A stretch of DNA of 64,000 bases from NCBI RefSeq assembly GCF_021134715.1, contig NC_060027.1:806001-870000 (forward strand). The letters run 5' to 3'. Within the stretch, counting starts at the first letter, position 1; the number at the start of each line of letters is the position of its first letter. The position numbers and the translations under genes were made by a program. Positions 46,631 through 59,353 of this stretch are shown here, piece by piece. The notes under the pieces are model-generated. The model did not search any database. It was not told where the DNA came from and worked only from the letters and a program-made list of their open reading frames with translations. Origin of the DNA: Daphnia pulex (lineage: Eukaryota > Arthropoda > Branchiopoda > Diplostraca > Daphniidae).

Positions 46631-49600
46631 CCCACACGCGCTAGCAGGATCAAAAAAAAAAAATAAAAGATTTCTGATATTTTATTGATTCCTTTATTGT
46701 ATACTGCTGCTGCGAGTGAAACGAAATAAAAATTTTTAATACGAAACCGGATGATTGTTATGACGGGGGCGGAATAGAATAGTACTACTACGATAGCATT
46801 ATTTATCCAAAAGGAAGAAGAAAAGAGAGAAAAATATTTATTTCTAAAAGGTAAAGATATATATCCTAAATAGGACACAGCAGCTAGTGCTGTGTAGAAA
46901 TGAAGGGGGGCAATTGACCTGCTGCTGCTGCTGCTGGAACAGCAGAGACGACCGTGGAGCCATGGGCTCAAGTTCAATGGGTCGCTGAGAAAAGAATAAG
47001 AAAACTTGATTTTGTGGTGGTGGTGGTGTTTTCTCCTCTCTATATCCGTTATATATATCCTTATTTGGGGAATATGTAGACCATCAGCAGGAGCAGAGGG
47101 GGTTTATATATCCAGCATTTTTCTTTTTAAAAAAAAAAATCGCTTTTGAAATTGGATGTCGATGGCTATAGGCGGTCAAGAGATTTCACTTTCATTTGAT
47201 CCTGAGAGCTTCTGGTCAATGGCCTTTATATACTTTTCCAACGTTTTTCCAAAGTCATTTCGCGGTTATATATGTGATTCATTTCTATGTATTTGTACCA
47301 TTGGGTCGAAAAATTGCCAAGGCGGGAAATTTGAAATTCGATTGTGTAATCAGTTGATGATTTATACAAATGAGTTGCGGTTAGACACATAATATAGATT
47401 ATCAAATGTATGATGCTCTTGGCTATATTACATTCTACATAGCCTCTCATCTCCTTTCTTCCCCTTGGATGTTATATCCCATGCTTAGATTCTGTGCTAC
47501 CATTGAAGAATATATAAGGAAAACATCCCTCATTCTCTCGTCTCTTTTGTTGTGTAGATTGTACACAATTCAGGGCTTTGCTGATGTCTATCCTCTCTCC
47601 CCAGCCCACGTCTATAGGGAAGGAGAAGATATATAGAGGAAAGGCCTACCTATATAGCCCAGCTAGCCTATATATTGACTGTGTTAAAGGCTCGACTCGC
47701 TCATCATTCAGACTAGGTCAAAACAGGCCGTTCACCTTTGGCCTACTCTCCTACCTGTGTCTCGTATATATATACGCGGAGAGGCTCTTTTTTGTTATTG
47801 TTATACTTGCCTGTTATACGCACGTATACATATGTATATATAGATATATAGATTCCGCATTGGAGAGGTATGGCCTATAATACACCCGCGCAGTTTATAT
47901 TCCTATAAATATAGAAATAGGAGAAGAATAAACAAAACAAAAATAATGTTGGGCTGGTTTTGTTGGGCATTGAATTTGTTTTGTGACGTCAGACTGTGTA
48001 GAATAGGCCGTTTTTTTATGACGCAGAAGAAAGTTTATAGACTTGATCGAGAAAGTTGATGCTGCAGTCTCACCCATAGAAATCTAAAACTATGTATATT
48101 AACTATATACATGTAGACACGAGAGTTTGTTGACTAAATAAGGCCCGGGATGACGCAGTTTGAGGCCTATACAAAACACACACGAGCCAGATAGTTGCGT
48201 AATCGACTATATACGTTCTTGTATATCTAAAGATATATACAAGAGGATCGAAATAAACCCCATAGAAGACTAGAGGTTTGATGCTGGTTTCGGCTGGTTT
48301 TGACGTCATTCTTTCTCCTTTTAGGGTTTGTGACATTCAAATATTTAGATTCGAATAGAAAAAAGAGAGAGAGAAAGAAATGAAATAGAAAAAGAGAAAA
48401 CATTTATAACCGTAGAGACTTTCCCCTATACGCCGCTGCTGGCCATCGGCCCATAATGTCCGAACGCAGACACTGTCTGTTCCAAGATATCGATATAATA
48501 CCGAAATGTTTAGCTGAGACTTTCAGACGGAATAAATTCCAATGCGCAGACTGCTGCTGATCGAATTCGACCAAAGTCACGTGGATTCCTTCGTGAACAG
48601 AACAATACCACCTCTATATATAGGCGTGTGTGTGTGGCTATTTGGAATCTATACAAACAAAGAAAGTGTAGGTCAGCACAGCCAATTGAAGTGTGTATAA
48701 TACAAGGTATAATAGCCTATTATATACGTGAACGGCATTATTTAATAATAGAATTTGAATTAAAAAGGAGATGAGGGGTCGTCGTAGAATGTGCCCAGTG
48801 ACCCATATAACTATAAATAACATTTGGTTTGATTTTATTATACCTCTAGAAGTGATTCGTCATCTCCCACACGTGTCGAAAATCAACTTGGTCAACACTT
48901 CCGCGCTAAATTTGAATTAATTCGTGCGCACATTTGAACATTTTCTTTCGAAATATCTTTCATATCACGCGGGAAAAACAAAAAACAAATGTAGCGCATC
49001 AGTGTCAACTGCCCCCGATGTCTGTATAATAGTAAAACGTTCGTAGTAAAAAAAATCAAACGCGCGTGAACTTTGTTTCCTCGTGCATAAATTGACGATA
49101 AACGTTTCATGTTTTTTTCTCTCGTTCCAATCGGAATCGAATTGGGCCCATATATAGGGAGGATATCCTCTATCATATTATTGAATATTTTATTTAAAAA
49201 TATTTTTTTTTTTCAAATTGAGCGCGTGACGATGTACTATCGCCTTTTGAACTTGGCGCGCAGTTTAAAAATGGGCGACCGTTTGTCATCTTCACGTGCC
49301 GATCGATCAATGAACTTGGACTCTTTTTTCATCTTGTCGTTTTATTATTGTTATGTAATAATTCTGTGTTTCTCCGAATTGACATTTTGTTTCTTCCATG
49401 TAATCCCACCGCGCCACGCGCGCCTTAGAATGATTTTTTGGAAGAAAAATACAATTATTTTCTTGAGCTCATTATTAGAATTGGTGTGTCCGGCCACGCG
49501 CCGTTTTTTTCTGTAGGGGAAAACATTTTGAAATCTGCCCTGCACGCGCCGTTTTTTTCTTACCCAGTCACTTTGGCCTATTATTAATTAAATGATACGA

Positions 49601-50722
49601 AAAAATAATTATTCCTATCGGGCCGAATATATAGGATAAAAAGATCAATTCGTCATATTACCAAGATTTGCATATCAATTGGGTCGGTCGACTCGAATTT
49701 CCATGTTGTAGGGTGTATAATAATGTATGGTAAAATGCTGTATGTTTTCTATAAAGTGATTTAAAAAATAAATAAATCAAAATATAATTTTAAAAATTTT
49801 CAAATGTTGTTATTTGTTTAGCGATTTCATTTTTAGAATGAATGCTGGTGGTGCACATGTTGTTTGTCGGGAAAGAAGAGCCGACAGCAGAGCATCATCA
49901 TCAGCAGATTTGTTATTACATTTTAAAAAGGATCTCGTTCTTTGATTGGGACCTCCAAATTGAGGTTTACATTGACGTCATTAAATAATATCGTGCGTCA
50001 AATCTCCTCTCTCCGGCTGTCATCATCAGCGTTAAATCCCATTCAAAATCCATTCGAATTTCAATTAAATCATTCATTGGGAATTCCCTTTTGTTTATTA
50101 ACAAATTCATTTTCATCCGGCGGAATAAATAATTCGGTTCGGGTCAAAGTCCCACCAACCACAAAAATGTGTTTAATTTAATTTAAAACAAATAAATAAA
50201 CACCCATTTAAATTTCAAAAAAATATGATTTGTTATGACGATTGAATTCAGACCGATACTGTAAAAAAAAATGTCAAGAATAAATTAGCATATATAATTC
50301 ATATGTGTGTGTCTGACTAGGAAAAAATGTGACCTCACATGGTCAGTCATGGGAGGACACTGGGAGTCTGTCGGCCGCTGCAACCGAGTGGAGAGACGAA
50401 ACAAAAATTTCGAATAAGGTCCGAATCGAGAAGGGGCGGAGTCTGCGGCTTGACTGATGGGGTGGGACGGGGGAGGCGGAGTCCTCTGATAGGTCGGATC
50501 AAGGGTCTCCACCACCTCACCGAAGCGGAGCGCAGTCTGGTGGTCGTCACCTCCCTCCTCCCGTCCCTTTTAAAAAAAAAACTAAAAAACTAAAACAAAA
50601 ATAAAAATATATAATGAGAAGAAAAATATACAAAAAGAAAAAAAGAGTTTCTCCCCACACCCACCCACCCACCTTCTTTTGCCTCCTCCCACATGGGGAG
50701 GGGTGGGAGGGGTCCCCGTCCG

Positions 50723-50730
50723 TATAAAAA
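50723..50730 (+). promoter_or_regulatory. TATA box of CYP18A1
   Basis: TATAAAAA sits in a locally GC-rich block, with a likely transcription start about 30 bp downstream near 50755. This leaves a 5' UTR of about 340 nt before the ATG at 51093. Confidence 0.65.
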
Positions 50731-51092
50731 GAGCCGCTCGTCGAGTAGACGAGTCCGATTTAAGTTTGCGCTTCAACCGTAGCTTGACCACACTCGAAAC
50801 TCGTTCCTCCTCCCCCCAACCACATTTCTACTACCAAAAACTTGAACAAAAAAAAAACAAATTTGAATATTTTTACATTTTCAAACGTTTGTTTGTTTTT
50901 AAATCCTCCAATTGCCAAGAAAAAATTATTTCAATTAAATTGTTTTGACCCTGCTGGTTGTTTTTGCGCGCTCAATTTGAAACCAAAAAATTCTAATTTG
51001 ATCGCCCAGTTCAATGTGCTAAAACCCCCCGACAAATTCAACTGGAATTTTGAATTTTTGAAACCAAAACTTTAAAGAAGAAGAAGAAGAAA

Positions 51093-53127
51093 ATGATCGT
51101 GTGGAGTTTGGGACGATTGGCCACCTGGATGCTTCATTTGATTGTGGACACGTCGTGCAGCGAGTCGCTGTGGACGACGCTCTTCTTCATTTTCGTCGCC
51201 TGGATCGCCTCCTACTTGTGGCGGTGGTGGCGGACGTCCCGCAACCTCCCGCCGGGACCCCTGGGCTACCCCATCTTCGGCTACCTGCCGCGCATCAAAC
51301 GCGATTTTCACGAGGAACTGACGGCCCTCAGTCGCCAGTACGGCAGCGTCTTTAGTGTCAAATTGGGATCGGAGCTCATCGTCGTCCTCAGCGATCACAA
51401 GATCATCCGTGAAGCGTTCAGGCGTGAGGAATTCGCCTGCCGGCCCGACAACGATTTCATGAAACTCCTCGACGGATACGGTAATTTAAAACGAATTTTT
51501 TTTCCAGCTTCATTTGTGAATTCCAATCTTTAACTGGGCCGATTTAATTAATTCAGGAATTATCAACACGGAGGGCAAAATGTGGAAGGAGCAGCGCCGG
51601 TTCCTGCACGAACGTCTGCGCCATTTCGGCATGAAGCACATGGGCGACGGCCGTGAGAAGATGGAAGCCAGAATTATGGTAAATGAATTAACTTTTACTC
51701 TAAAAATGGGTCCAGGGTGTTGAATGTTTTGTTTCAATTAAATTAAAGAATGAAGTGCTGGAACTGGTTGGTGATTTGGCGACCAAGAAATCTGATCCGG
51801 TCGATTTGGGCTCGTACCTTTCGTCTTCCGTCTCCAACGTCATCTGCTCACTGCTCATGTCCGTCCGCTTCCGTCCGGACGACCCCAAATTCATCCGCTT
51901 CACCAGCCTCATTGACGACGGATTCAAATTGTTCACCGTCACAGCTGCCGCCGGATTCATTCCCATTCTCAAATTGCTGCCCGGCTTCAACTACGCCTTC
52001 AACAAAATCCAGCAGGTAGATTAATTTTCGACCGAATTTTCAAATTTTAATTTTGGCGCCAAAATTTTAAATTTCAAAATTTTTCTAAAGAATTTGAAGG
52101 AAATCAGCGGCTTTTACCAATCGATCGTGGACGAGCACAAGAAATCATTCGACCCCAACAACATCCGCGACATCATCGACGGCTACATCCTGGAAATCCA
52201 AAACGCCAAGGAGGAAGGGCGCAGCGAGAAATTGTTCAACGGCAAGAACGGCGACCGGCAGATGCAGCAAATCATCGGCGACATGTTCAGCGCCGGCACC
52301 GAGACGGTCAAAACGACGCTGCAGTGGGCCACCGTTTTCGCCCTGAGGGAGCCGCACATGCAGGCCCGTGTCCAGGAGGAACTGGACCGCGTTGTCGGAC
52401 GCGGGCGGATGCCGTCCCTGGACGACTTGCCCAATTTGCCCTACACCGAGGCCTTCATGCTGGAAGTGATGCGACGGGCAACGGCCGTTCCCCTGGGCAC
52501 CACACACTCAACGTCCAGGTACATTTTTTCGCTTTTTTTCCCGCTCGAATTTTTCAAAATTTTTCTAACTGGAATCCAATTTTAATTTAATTCGCTAAAC
52601 AGAACGACGACGTTGAATGGCTACACGATCCCGAAAGGCACCCAGGTGATCCCGCTGATCCACGCCGTGCACATGTCGCCATCGCTGTGGAAGGATCCGG
52701 AAGTGTTCAACCCTGAGCGGTTCCTGAGCGCCGACGGGACCAAAGTCGTCAAACCCGATTACTTTATCCCGTTCGGCGTCGGTCGGCGGGTGTGTCTGGG
52801 CGACGTCCTGGCCAAAGCCGAGCTCTTCCTCTTCTTCTCCACCATCCTGCACACGTTCAAGTTGACGCTGCCGCAAGGGGCCACCATGCCTGACTTGAGG
52901 GGACAGGCCGGCGTCACCGTTTCTCCGCAATCTTTCCAGGTAAAAAATTCTATTCCCTGGACAACTTTTTCACTCAATTCAAAATTCCCGTTGTTTTCCC
53001 GCCTCTCTAACCGATCCCGTTTTATTTTTAAAAAAAGGTTTGCGCCGAAGGTCGTGACATTGAGAAAGTGGACGAATCGACCCGAGAAACGACGGAAATT
53101 CTTCTGAGCTGTCCAGTAGCCCAGTAA
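51093..53127 (+). CDS. CYP18A1: Cytochrome P450 CYP18A1, ecdysteroid 26-hydroxylase
   Basis: In insects CYP18A1 inactivates 20-hydroxyecdysone by 26-hydroxylation and further oxidation, ending each hormone pulse. Exons: 51093-51480, 51557-51678, 51749-52015, 52091-52518, 52603-52939 and 53038-53127, total 543 aa. The sequence shows a microsomal N-terminal anchor (~25-43), the hinge LPPGPLGYPIFGYL, I-helix AGTET (327-331), K-helix EVMR (384-387), PERF (439-442) and the haem loop FGVGRRVCLG with Cys466. The family-specific stretch SFDPNNIRDIIDGY and the opening REEFACRPDNDFM..LDGYGIIN closely match Drosophila Cyp18a1 as I remember it. Coding exons are GC-rich against AT-rich introns. A + strand AATAAA lies at 53382-53387. 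It is tail to tail with CYP306A1. Confidence 0.95.
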
Positions 53128-53381
53128 AAAAAAAAAAAAAAAAAAAATTAAATTTGTGTCTTTTGAATTTTTATTACCCGGCAAAAATATTTTAAAATGT
53201 TGTACATATGTTTCTGTGTCTTTTTTGATGTTATGCTATTCGCTGTGATTGTGTCTTGATGAAATATTCAAAAATTGAAAAAAAAAAAATTACCCGCCAT
53301 TATTCCCCCCCCCCCTGAAAATTTGTAAATACGTCACATCATCATCGGATCTCTCTCTCTCTGATTTTTAAATAATTCCAC

Positions 53382-53387
53382 AATAAA
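53382..53387 (+). terminator. Poly(A) signal AATAAA of CYP18A1
   Basis: AATAAA lies 255 nt after the stop codon at 53127. Confidence 0.5.
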
Positions 53388-54818
53388 AAACAACAAAAAT
53401 CCGATTTGTAATTTGTTCACCATTTTTTGTGTACGTGTGTCTCCTCCAGTCGCAGAGAATCGCAACGATCGACCACCTCCCAAAAGTCCCGTCTCTCGTT
53501 ACACGTTCTCTCCACCCCACCCCCTCACTCCCGTAATTTTGTGTAATTTGTATTTTTCACTTGTGTGTTGGAATTGTTTTTGTCTCGATTCGCTCCTCTG
53601 TGCTAAAAAAAAACGTCTGTGCGTGTTTGTTGTGTCAAACGAAAAAAGTTTTTTTTCCTGTTGTTGTTTTGTTGTTTGTACATACAAGGAACACAATTAT
53701 TACCATATCTCTTGTTGGCTTTTTATTTTTTCCGTCTTCGGCGCCCAAGTCCGTTGGCGTTTTGATATCCGACCTGCAGAAAAAGTTGGACGATTATTTT
53801 TTTCACTCGCATTTTAAAAAGGTGGAACTTTTGAATTTCGCGCCAGTTTCACTAACTGAAATTCTGGCGCCAATTTCAAAACTGACAAACGTTTGGATTG
53901 TTTCGTAGCAACTTTCCGACGTGATTTATTTTTTTGTGCTTTGGTCAGCACCGTCCCCAGTTACCTTGGAGTTTGATCCATCAACCCATAGTGGCAATTA
54001 AAAATTTAAAAATTAAATTAAAATTTTCGGGAAGAAAGTCCTTGGGAATCACTTGGAACAAATCGAATGCAGCCGTCGTTGCAACTGTTCAAGGCGACAA
54101 ACAAATTGTTTTGCGCATTGCATCTTTGCATTCGATCTGTAGAGTAGAGCCAATTAATTTTAAATGGGGGGGCCAAGGGGAAACTCAAATTCAAAAGCTC
54201 CGAAAAAAATAATAATCAAAACCGACAGTTCAAAAAGGGCAAAGTGTTTAAACTTTTGCGTGAGTCAAGAGCTCAACTACTGCGTTTCTCTTTCGGATGA
54301 TTAAGAAAATGAGATAAACTAATAAAGTAATTCGATCACTGTATACACTTTCCACAAACAAATCATCGCACAAGTTGAACAACCGACCTCGTCCGAATAG
54401 AAACGCTAGAAAAACCAAATCAAAAATCAAAATTCATCCCAATCGAAAAAAAACCAAAAACCAAAACCAAAACCAAATTTCTATTATATTTGAACAATTT
54501 CTATTTGATTAAATTACATCAACTGGGATGGGATCAAATTGTTTACCTGGCCGGGAAGAAGGATCGAACCACACTGATGGTCTCCTATATTACCTGACCT
54601 AACCCAAATCTTTTCGAATGAAACAATCAAATAATAAAATAATAAAACGCGGAAACTCGAAATTGGCAACTTACCGCGGCGACGCCCATAATCTGACAAC
54701 CTTGGAATTTAATTTCGACCAAAGAAAATCAAAAAACTGGTCCCGATACCAAGGCAAATATGGAGAACCACACACACACTGACCACGCACACACACACTC
54801 ACGTTGGTTGTCTCAGTG
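53388..54818. other. Intergenic between the two convergent P450 genes
   Basis: No recognised gene. Weak open frames (for example 53413-53817 +) show no family features. The interval holds the ends of two convergent transcripts. Confidence 0.6.
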
Positions 54819-54824
54819 TTTATT
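54819..54824 (-). terminator. Poly(A) signal AATAAA of CYP306A1
   Basis: TTTATT on the + strand reads AATAAA on the minus strand, about 65 nt past the CYP306A1 stop codon (54891-54889). Confidence 0.6.
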
Positions 54825-54888
54825 TTCCCTCCTTCTCAACACTAACAAACAGACACACACACAGAATTATTTTAAAATTCCGGAGGGC

Positions 54889-57800
54889 TTAGCGCGGATG
54901 GAGGGCCACTGGAAACGGATGAGGTACGAGTGTGAACCCGTAGTCGGGCGGCGGGAAATTATTTGCGGAATACTCGGCGAATTGCGGCGGGAAGGAGAGC
55001 CGGAAATGTTGGAGCAGAGTCACGGTGAATAGGAAAATCAAAGTCCGTCCGAGATCGTCGCCGATGCACATCCGCCGTCCGCTCTGGAACGGCAAGAAAT
55101 GATCCGGTTTCTCGACTCGCCATTTTTCTTCTTCTTCCTCCTCCTCTTCTTGGCGGGCAACGAGGAAACGCTCCGGACGGAACTGTAAAGGTTCCGGCCA
55201 CAAGGTCGGATCGAGATTCATGGCCCACCAGACGGGCACGACCATGGCCCCTTTAGGGATCCGGTAACCGGCCAATTCGCAATCCTTTCAGTATAATCCA
55301 ACAGGAAAAAAGATAAAAACAAATTCTTCAACATTTTTCAACCAACACACAAAAATGTTTGCCCAGCAAAACTTTTGGTCGGAGGCTGGAAACAATTTTG
55401 AATCCGGCGGCGGCGGGAAAATCCAATTTCACATTTTTAAAAAATTCAGCACTAAGAAATGAAATTTAAAATTTTTTTACATCTAATGTTCCGTGCGGGA
55501 CTCCCAGCGGGAGGATGGTCTTGATGCGCTGGACCTCGCAGATGGTGGCCTCCGTCCACGGCATCCGCTGGGCATCTGTGGCGTAGCACGGAATTCTTCC
55601 TTGATCCAATTGTCCGACGACTCGCTCGATTTCCTCGTGAATTCGCTCCTATATATATAACATCATACAAAACCCGGAAAATCAAAAGAACCGATTTTTA
55701 ATTTATGCGCTGCGTTCATTTGACATCGCAAGGGGGTTGGAACGAAAAATTCAAAGTGGGCGTCTACCACCACCCAAAACGACCCAAAAATAATGCGCAA
55801 TCCAAATCAGCCCAACCTTGGGAAATTGTTTTAAATGAACAAAGAAAAGAAACTGGTTCACTCGGTGAACGACAAATTTTTTTGCTTTTTCCCGAATAGA
55901 AAAGAAATTGCATCAGAGAGAGAGAGAAAACTTGATTGAGCGGACGCGCGCGGGAATATCGCCGCCGGCGTCAAACCCCCCCCAAAAAATCAAATAGAAA
56001 AAAGAAGAAAAAAACACACGTGGCTATTTTTGGTATACATACATGGCGTATAGGAACAATTTAGTTAAAATAAATGAAAATTCTCCAATCGTTCAATCAC
56101 GACCGGTGCCGGGCCCCTTTTTCTTGGAAAAATAAACGTTCGCTAAATAATCATCAGACCCCTGGGAATTTATTTGGCTGTTGGCTTCTAGAAATTTCCG
56201 TTTTGATATTTTGTTTCTTTCCAAGGCGATTCCCCGAGTGCGATGACCGGGCGCGGACGGGCAAAAATCCGTCCAGCATCTCATCACAGAGGCGATCATA
56301 GCAAGGACGATGGAGCCAAGAGGTCGTGTCGGCCAGCCAGCCACCGCCGTCCATCACCTTTGACTCGATTGGCCGGATCACAACCATAGATTTAATTAGC
56401 TGAACGTAATTTTTTTGTCGATTGGGTTGAACACATTTCCCCCCTTAAATTTTATTTGTTTTGTTTTTTCTCGCTCGCCTGGACTCGCCTGGACCTTGGC
56501 GGATGATCATTTCCGACCCGGTGTGTGTGTGTGTGCATGGCGAAATAGCCCTGAAACAGTGCAATGATCTCTCTCTTCTCTCTTCTTCCTCCTTTTTTTT
56601 ATTTTATTTCTCCGGGGACCAAAGTTCGTGCAACTTTTTTGACAAGACAAACAGCAGCAGCACATCTCCCCAAGGTTTCCGTTTCTTTTCCATCAAAAGA
56701 AGAAGAAGAAGTTAAGGAGGCAATGGACTCTCTTCTCCTTTTGGATTCCCTCCTTCTACGTAACAACTCCGCGCGCTGGATGGTGGCAATTGCACAGAAA
56801 TCGGATAGAACTTTCCATGTGGCCTCGACCATTTTTTAATTTTATTTTGTTTGAAATTCCCGGTGCCCAAACTCCTCCTCTCAAAAATCAAGGCCGCCAA
56901 AAAGGGAAATTTCATTTTGAAAAAAAAAGGCGCCAAAAATTTTAGTCGTGAGTCGACGAGCCCTTTTTAAATTTCGGGGTCTATACTATACACACAAGAC
57001 CCAGGACGTCCTTGCCTACGGCCATTACAAACACACAGAGAGGCCCATAGAGAGAGAGAGAGAAAAACATTCCATCCGCCGGGACCGAATGTCCATTAAA
57101 CTGCGCAGGTTTTAAAATAATTCAAAATCAAAAGGGGCGAACGAACGGCCTTCGTTGATTACACACACCGAAGGTCTTTGAATCGCAGACGAGTCCCGAA
57201 AAATCAATCGACTTGGACATGACGACATCCTCCCGAATGCGGTTCAAATGAAAAAAATAATGACGTCCCGGCAAGTCAAAGTTGGTTCATAGATGCGCAC
57301 ACAACCGCACGTGAAAGAGTAGACGGACGACCAAGGACGGCCATTTTTCTTCTTTGACTGGGATGTGAGATTGGCGAATCAAATAAAAATGAAAAAATAA
57401 AAATAAAAATAAAAATAAAATGGGCGAACAGAGTCAACGACATTTCCACAACCACCACCCAACTAAAGCAAAAAGCTTATCGAGAAGAGAGCCGGGCAAA
57501 AATAATCAAATTATAACGAAGAAGCTCATTAGCAAACTGTTCAAAAAGAATCGCCCGGTTAAGTCGTCGTCGTCGTTCAATCAACTCTTCTGACTAGAGC
57601 TGCTGATTTAGCCACAAAGTATTTTTTTGGGTTGATAATATAAATTAACCGGACACACGTATTTTTATTTTCTTCTCTCTCTCTCTCTGTGCTGGCCAGC
57701 ACACCCAGCCAAAGTGTCGGTCATTCAACCGCCCATTTGTGTGTGTGTGTTTTAATATACTGACTTGCACGTCCGGGTAGAGGATCAAGTAGAGGACGAT

Positions 57801-59143
57801 CCACTTGATGGTCGTCAATGCCGTGTCCGTCCCCGCACCAAACATGTCGGCCAGCACGTGGTGCAGCTGGACAGTGGTGAAGGTTTCGGTCGGGATTCCG
57901 GCTGATTGACGACGTTCCATTTCTATTAGGTAGGCCTCGACGACGCTGGTGTAATCTGTTAAATCATTAAATCATGAAATAAGAGACTGGGCAAGGACGG
58001 ACAAAAAGCAAAGCCAAAGACGACCTTGATTGGCGGAGAGATTGAGCTGGCGCTGGTCGATTATCTCCTGGTAGTGGCGGTGAGTCTCGGCTTGGCCGTC
58101 AAGGATGAACGACATGATTTTCCGATAGCTGGGCAAGAACCTTCGCCCGTCCACCAGCACACAAAACAAAAAATTCAAATGAACCGCTAGAAAGTGAAAA
58201 ATAAAAATGTGTGAATTGCTGTTGGTGGGGAAACCTGAGAACGGGCAGGAAATTGATGGGCCCGGCGACGGCCACCTGTTTGACGCCTTCGTCCAGCAGG
58301 TGCTGGAGCCAAATCCAGGTCGGATCGTCGGCCGCGTACGTCCGCCCGAAAACGACGCCGTTGATGATGTTGCCGATGCAGTGACGCAATCCCGGCACCA
58401 AATCGACGCCACCGACGCCACCGTCCGTCATCTGACACTCCAGTCCCTGGACAGTTTCGTGGAATTGAGGCCCGGAATTTTTTGAGATTCAATTTATTTT
58501 TAAAAGTCAAAGAAGTAAAAGAAGAAGACGGGCAAGAGAATATTTACGTGGACAAATTCCAGGACGCCGGCCATGACACGGGACTCCATGACAGAGGCGC
58601 CTTGACGTCCGGCCATGCCCAGTTGTTTCATGACGTTCATGACGAAGCGACGGTGCTCCCGCCACGACTCGCCTTCGGCGCAAATCAATCCTGCAATTGA
58701 ATTAAAATTTGATTTTTAGTTAATTCATTTAGGAATAATTGATTATGTAATTGAATTTAGCCCAAACCGTGGCCTTTCATGATGCCGTGGGTGAGATAGA
58801 GCGGAGCCCGGCCGGAGAAAACGGGCCGGCTAAAAGCCTGGCGGACGAGTTGAGGATCGCTGATGAAAACGGCCAACATGTCGCCCAGTTTGAGCGAGTA
58901 AATGCGGCCGTAGCGGCGACTCAGCCCGGCAAAGGTCTCGTAAGGCGCCCGGCTGTCGATCCAAGGCAAGTAGCCGAGCAAAGGCAAACCGGACGGTCCC
59001 GGCGGCAGCTGCAGCAGTTGACTGCGTTGTTGTGAGTTGAAGCGTAACCATAGCAACGCTAATAATCCTAGCAGAAGACTCGACAGGCTTAGCCAGGCCC
59101 AAACGCCGACAGAACGGGCTTCTTCTTCCAATACTCCTTCCAT
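54889..59143 (-). CDS. phm: Cytochrome P450 CYP306A1 (Phantom), ecdysteroid 25-hydroxylase
   Basis: Phantom carries out C25 hydroxylation in ecdysone synthesis in moulting glands. Exons: 59143-58768, 58690-58548, 58446-58235, 58140-58025, 57955-57765, 55648-55481 and 55284-54889, total 533 aa. Motifs: N-terminal anchor (WAWLSLSSLLLGLLALLWL), LPPGPSGLPLLGYLPW, I-helix FGAGTDTALTT (~321-331), K-helix EVQR (384-387), PERF (439-442) and haem loop FQSGRRMCIG with Cys475. Microsomal location is expected. Assignment to CYP306A1 rests on these sequences and on its place beside CYP18A1, a pairing known in insects. An eight-Glu run follows PERFLVARQ, an unusual insertion in the loop before the haem motif. 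Intron 5 is about 2.1 kb, the others 65-120 bp (intron 1 77 bp). Confidence 0.92.
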
Positions 59144-59155
59144 ATTCTCTCTCAC

Positions 59156-59285
59156 CTGTTTTTTGACTAAAATCAATCAAATTAAATTAAAAATTAGAAA
59201 TGGAATAATGTTCACGATGATTAACCGTTAAAAAACAAATGTATAAACAATTCGATCGAATTTATTTACCTGAAATTGTTTTTAC
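59156..59285 (-). other. Probable 5' UTR intron of CYP306A1
   Basis: On the minus strand CGCCAG|GTAAAA (donor 59285-59284) and AAAACAG|GTGAGAG (acceptor 59157-59156) bound 130 bp. The acceptor lies 12 nt before the ATG. This would place a short non-coding first exon at about 59286-59320. Confidence 0.5.
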
Positions 59286-59346
59286 CTGGCGAAAATGAAA
59301 CGTCACCAATGTCCTCTGCCCAGTCGTCTGTTCGACCTTGCAACTG

Positions 59347-59353
59347 TTTTATA
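59347..59353 (-). promoter_or_regulatory. TATA box of CYP306A1
   Basis: TTTTATA on the + strand is TATAAAA on the minus strand. A transcription start about 30 bp downstream, near 59320, would fit the predicted non-coding first exon ending at 59286. The sequence GCAAGGTCG, close to an FTZ-F1 site, lies between box and start (59333-59341). Confidence 0.5.

Larger units (their letters stand above)
34435..51092. other. 16.6-kb AT-rich gene desert upstream of CYP18A1
   Basis: No confidently recognised gene lies between TMEM17 and CYP18A1, in contrast to the gene density on the left. The region is AT-rich, with many poly-A/T runs and CT, GA, CAG, ACGG and AAT microsatellites. It holds several TATA-like boxes (34534, 45138, 45616, 46250), a perfect DR4 nuclear-receptor element (46615-46630), an open frame for a possible small membrane protein (37331-37687) and a few splice-flanked minus-strand open segments (about 43.9, 38.6 and 35.3 kb). 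The simplest reading is a long regulatory flank of the hormone-controlled P450 gene, possibly with unrecognised or non-coding transcripts. Confidence 0.6.

Noticed and set aside
49109-49516. 135-aa + strand frame rich in Phe, Leu and Ile
   Set aside because: The hydrophobicity follows from T-rich DNA; there is no coherent membrane topology or splice support.
52145-52507. 120-aa minus-strand frame
   Set aside because: It is the antisense shadow of a GC-rich CYP18A1 exon.
58187-58510. Alternate frames (107 and 110 aa) opposite or beside CYP306A1 exon 3
   Set aside because: Only the frame continuing GLECQMTDGGVGGVDL joins exons 2 and 4 in phase.
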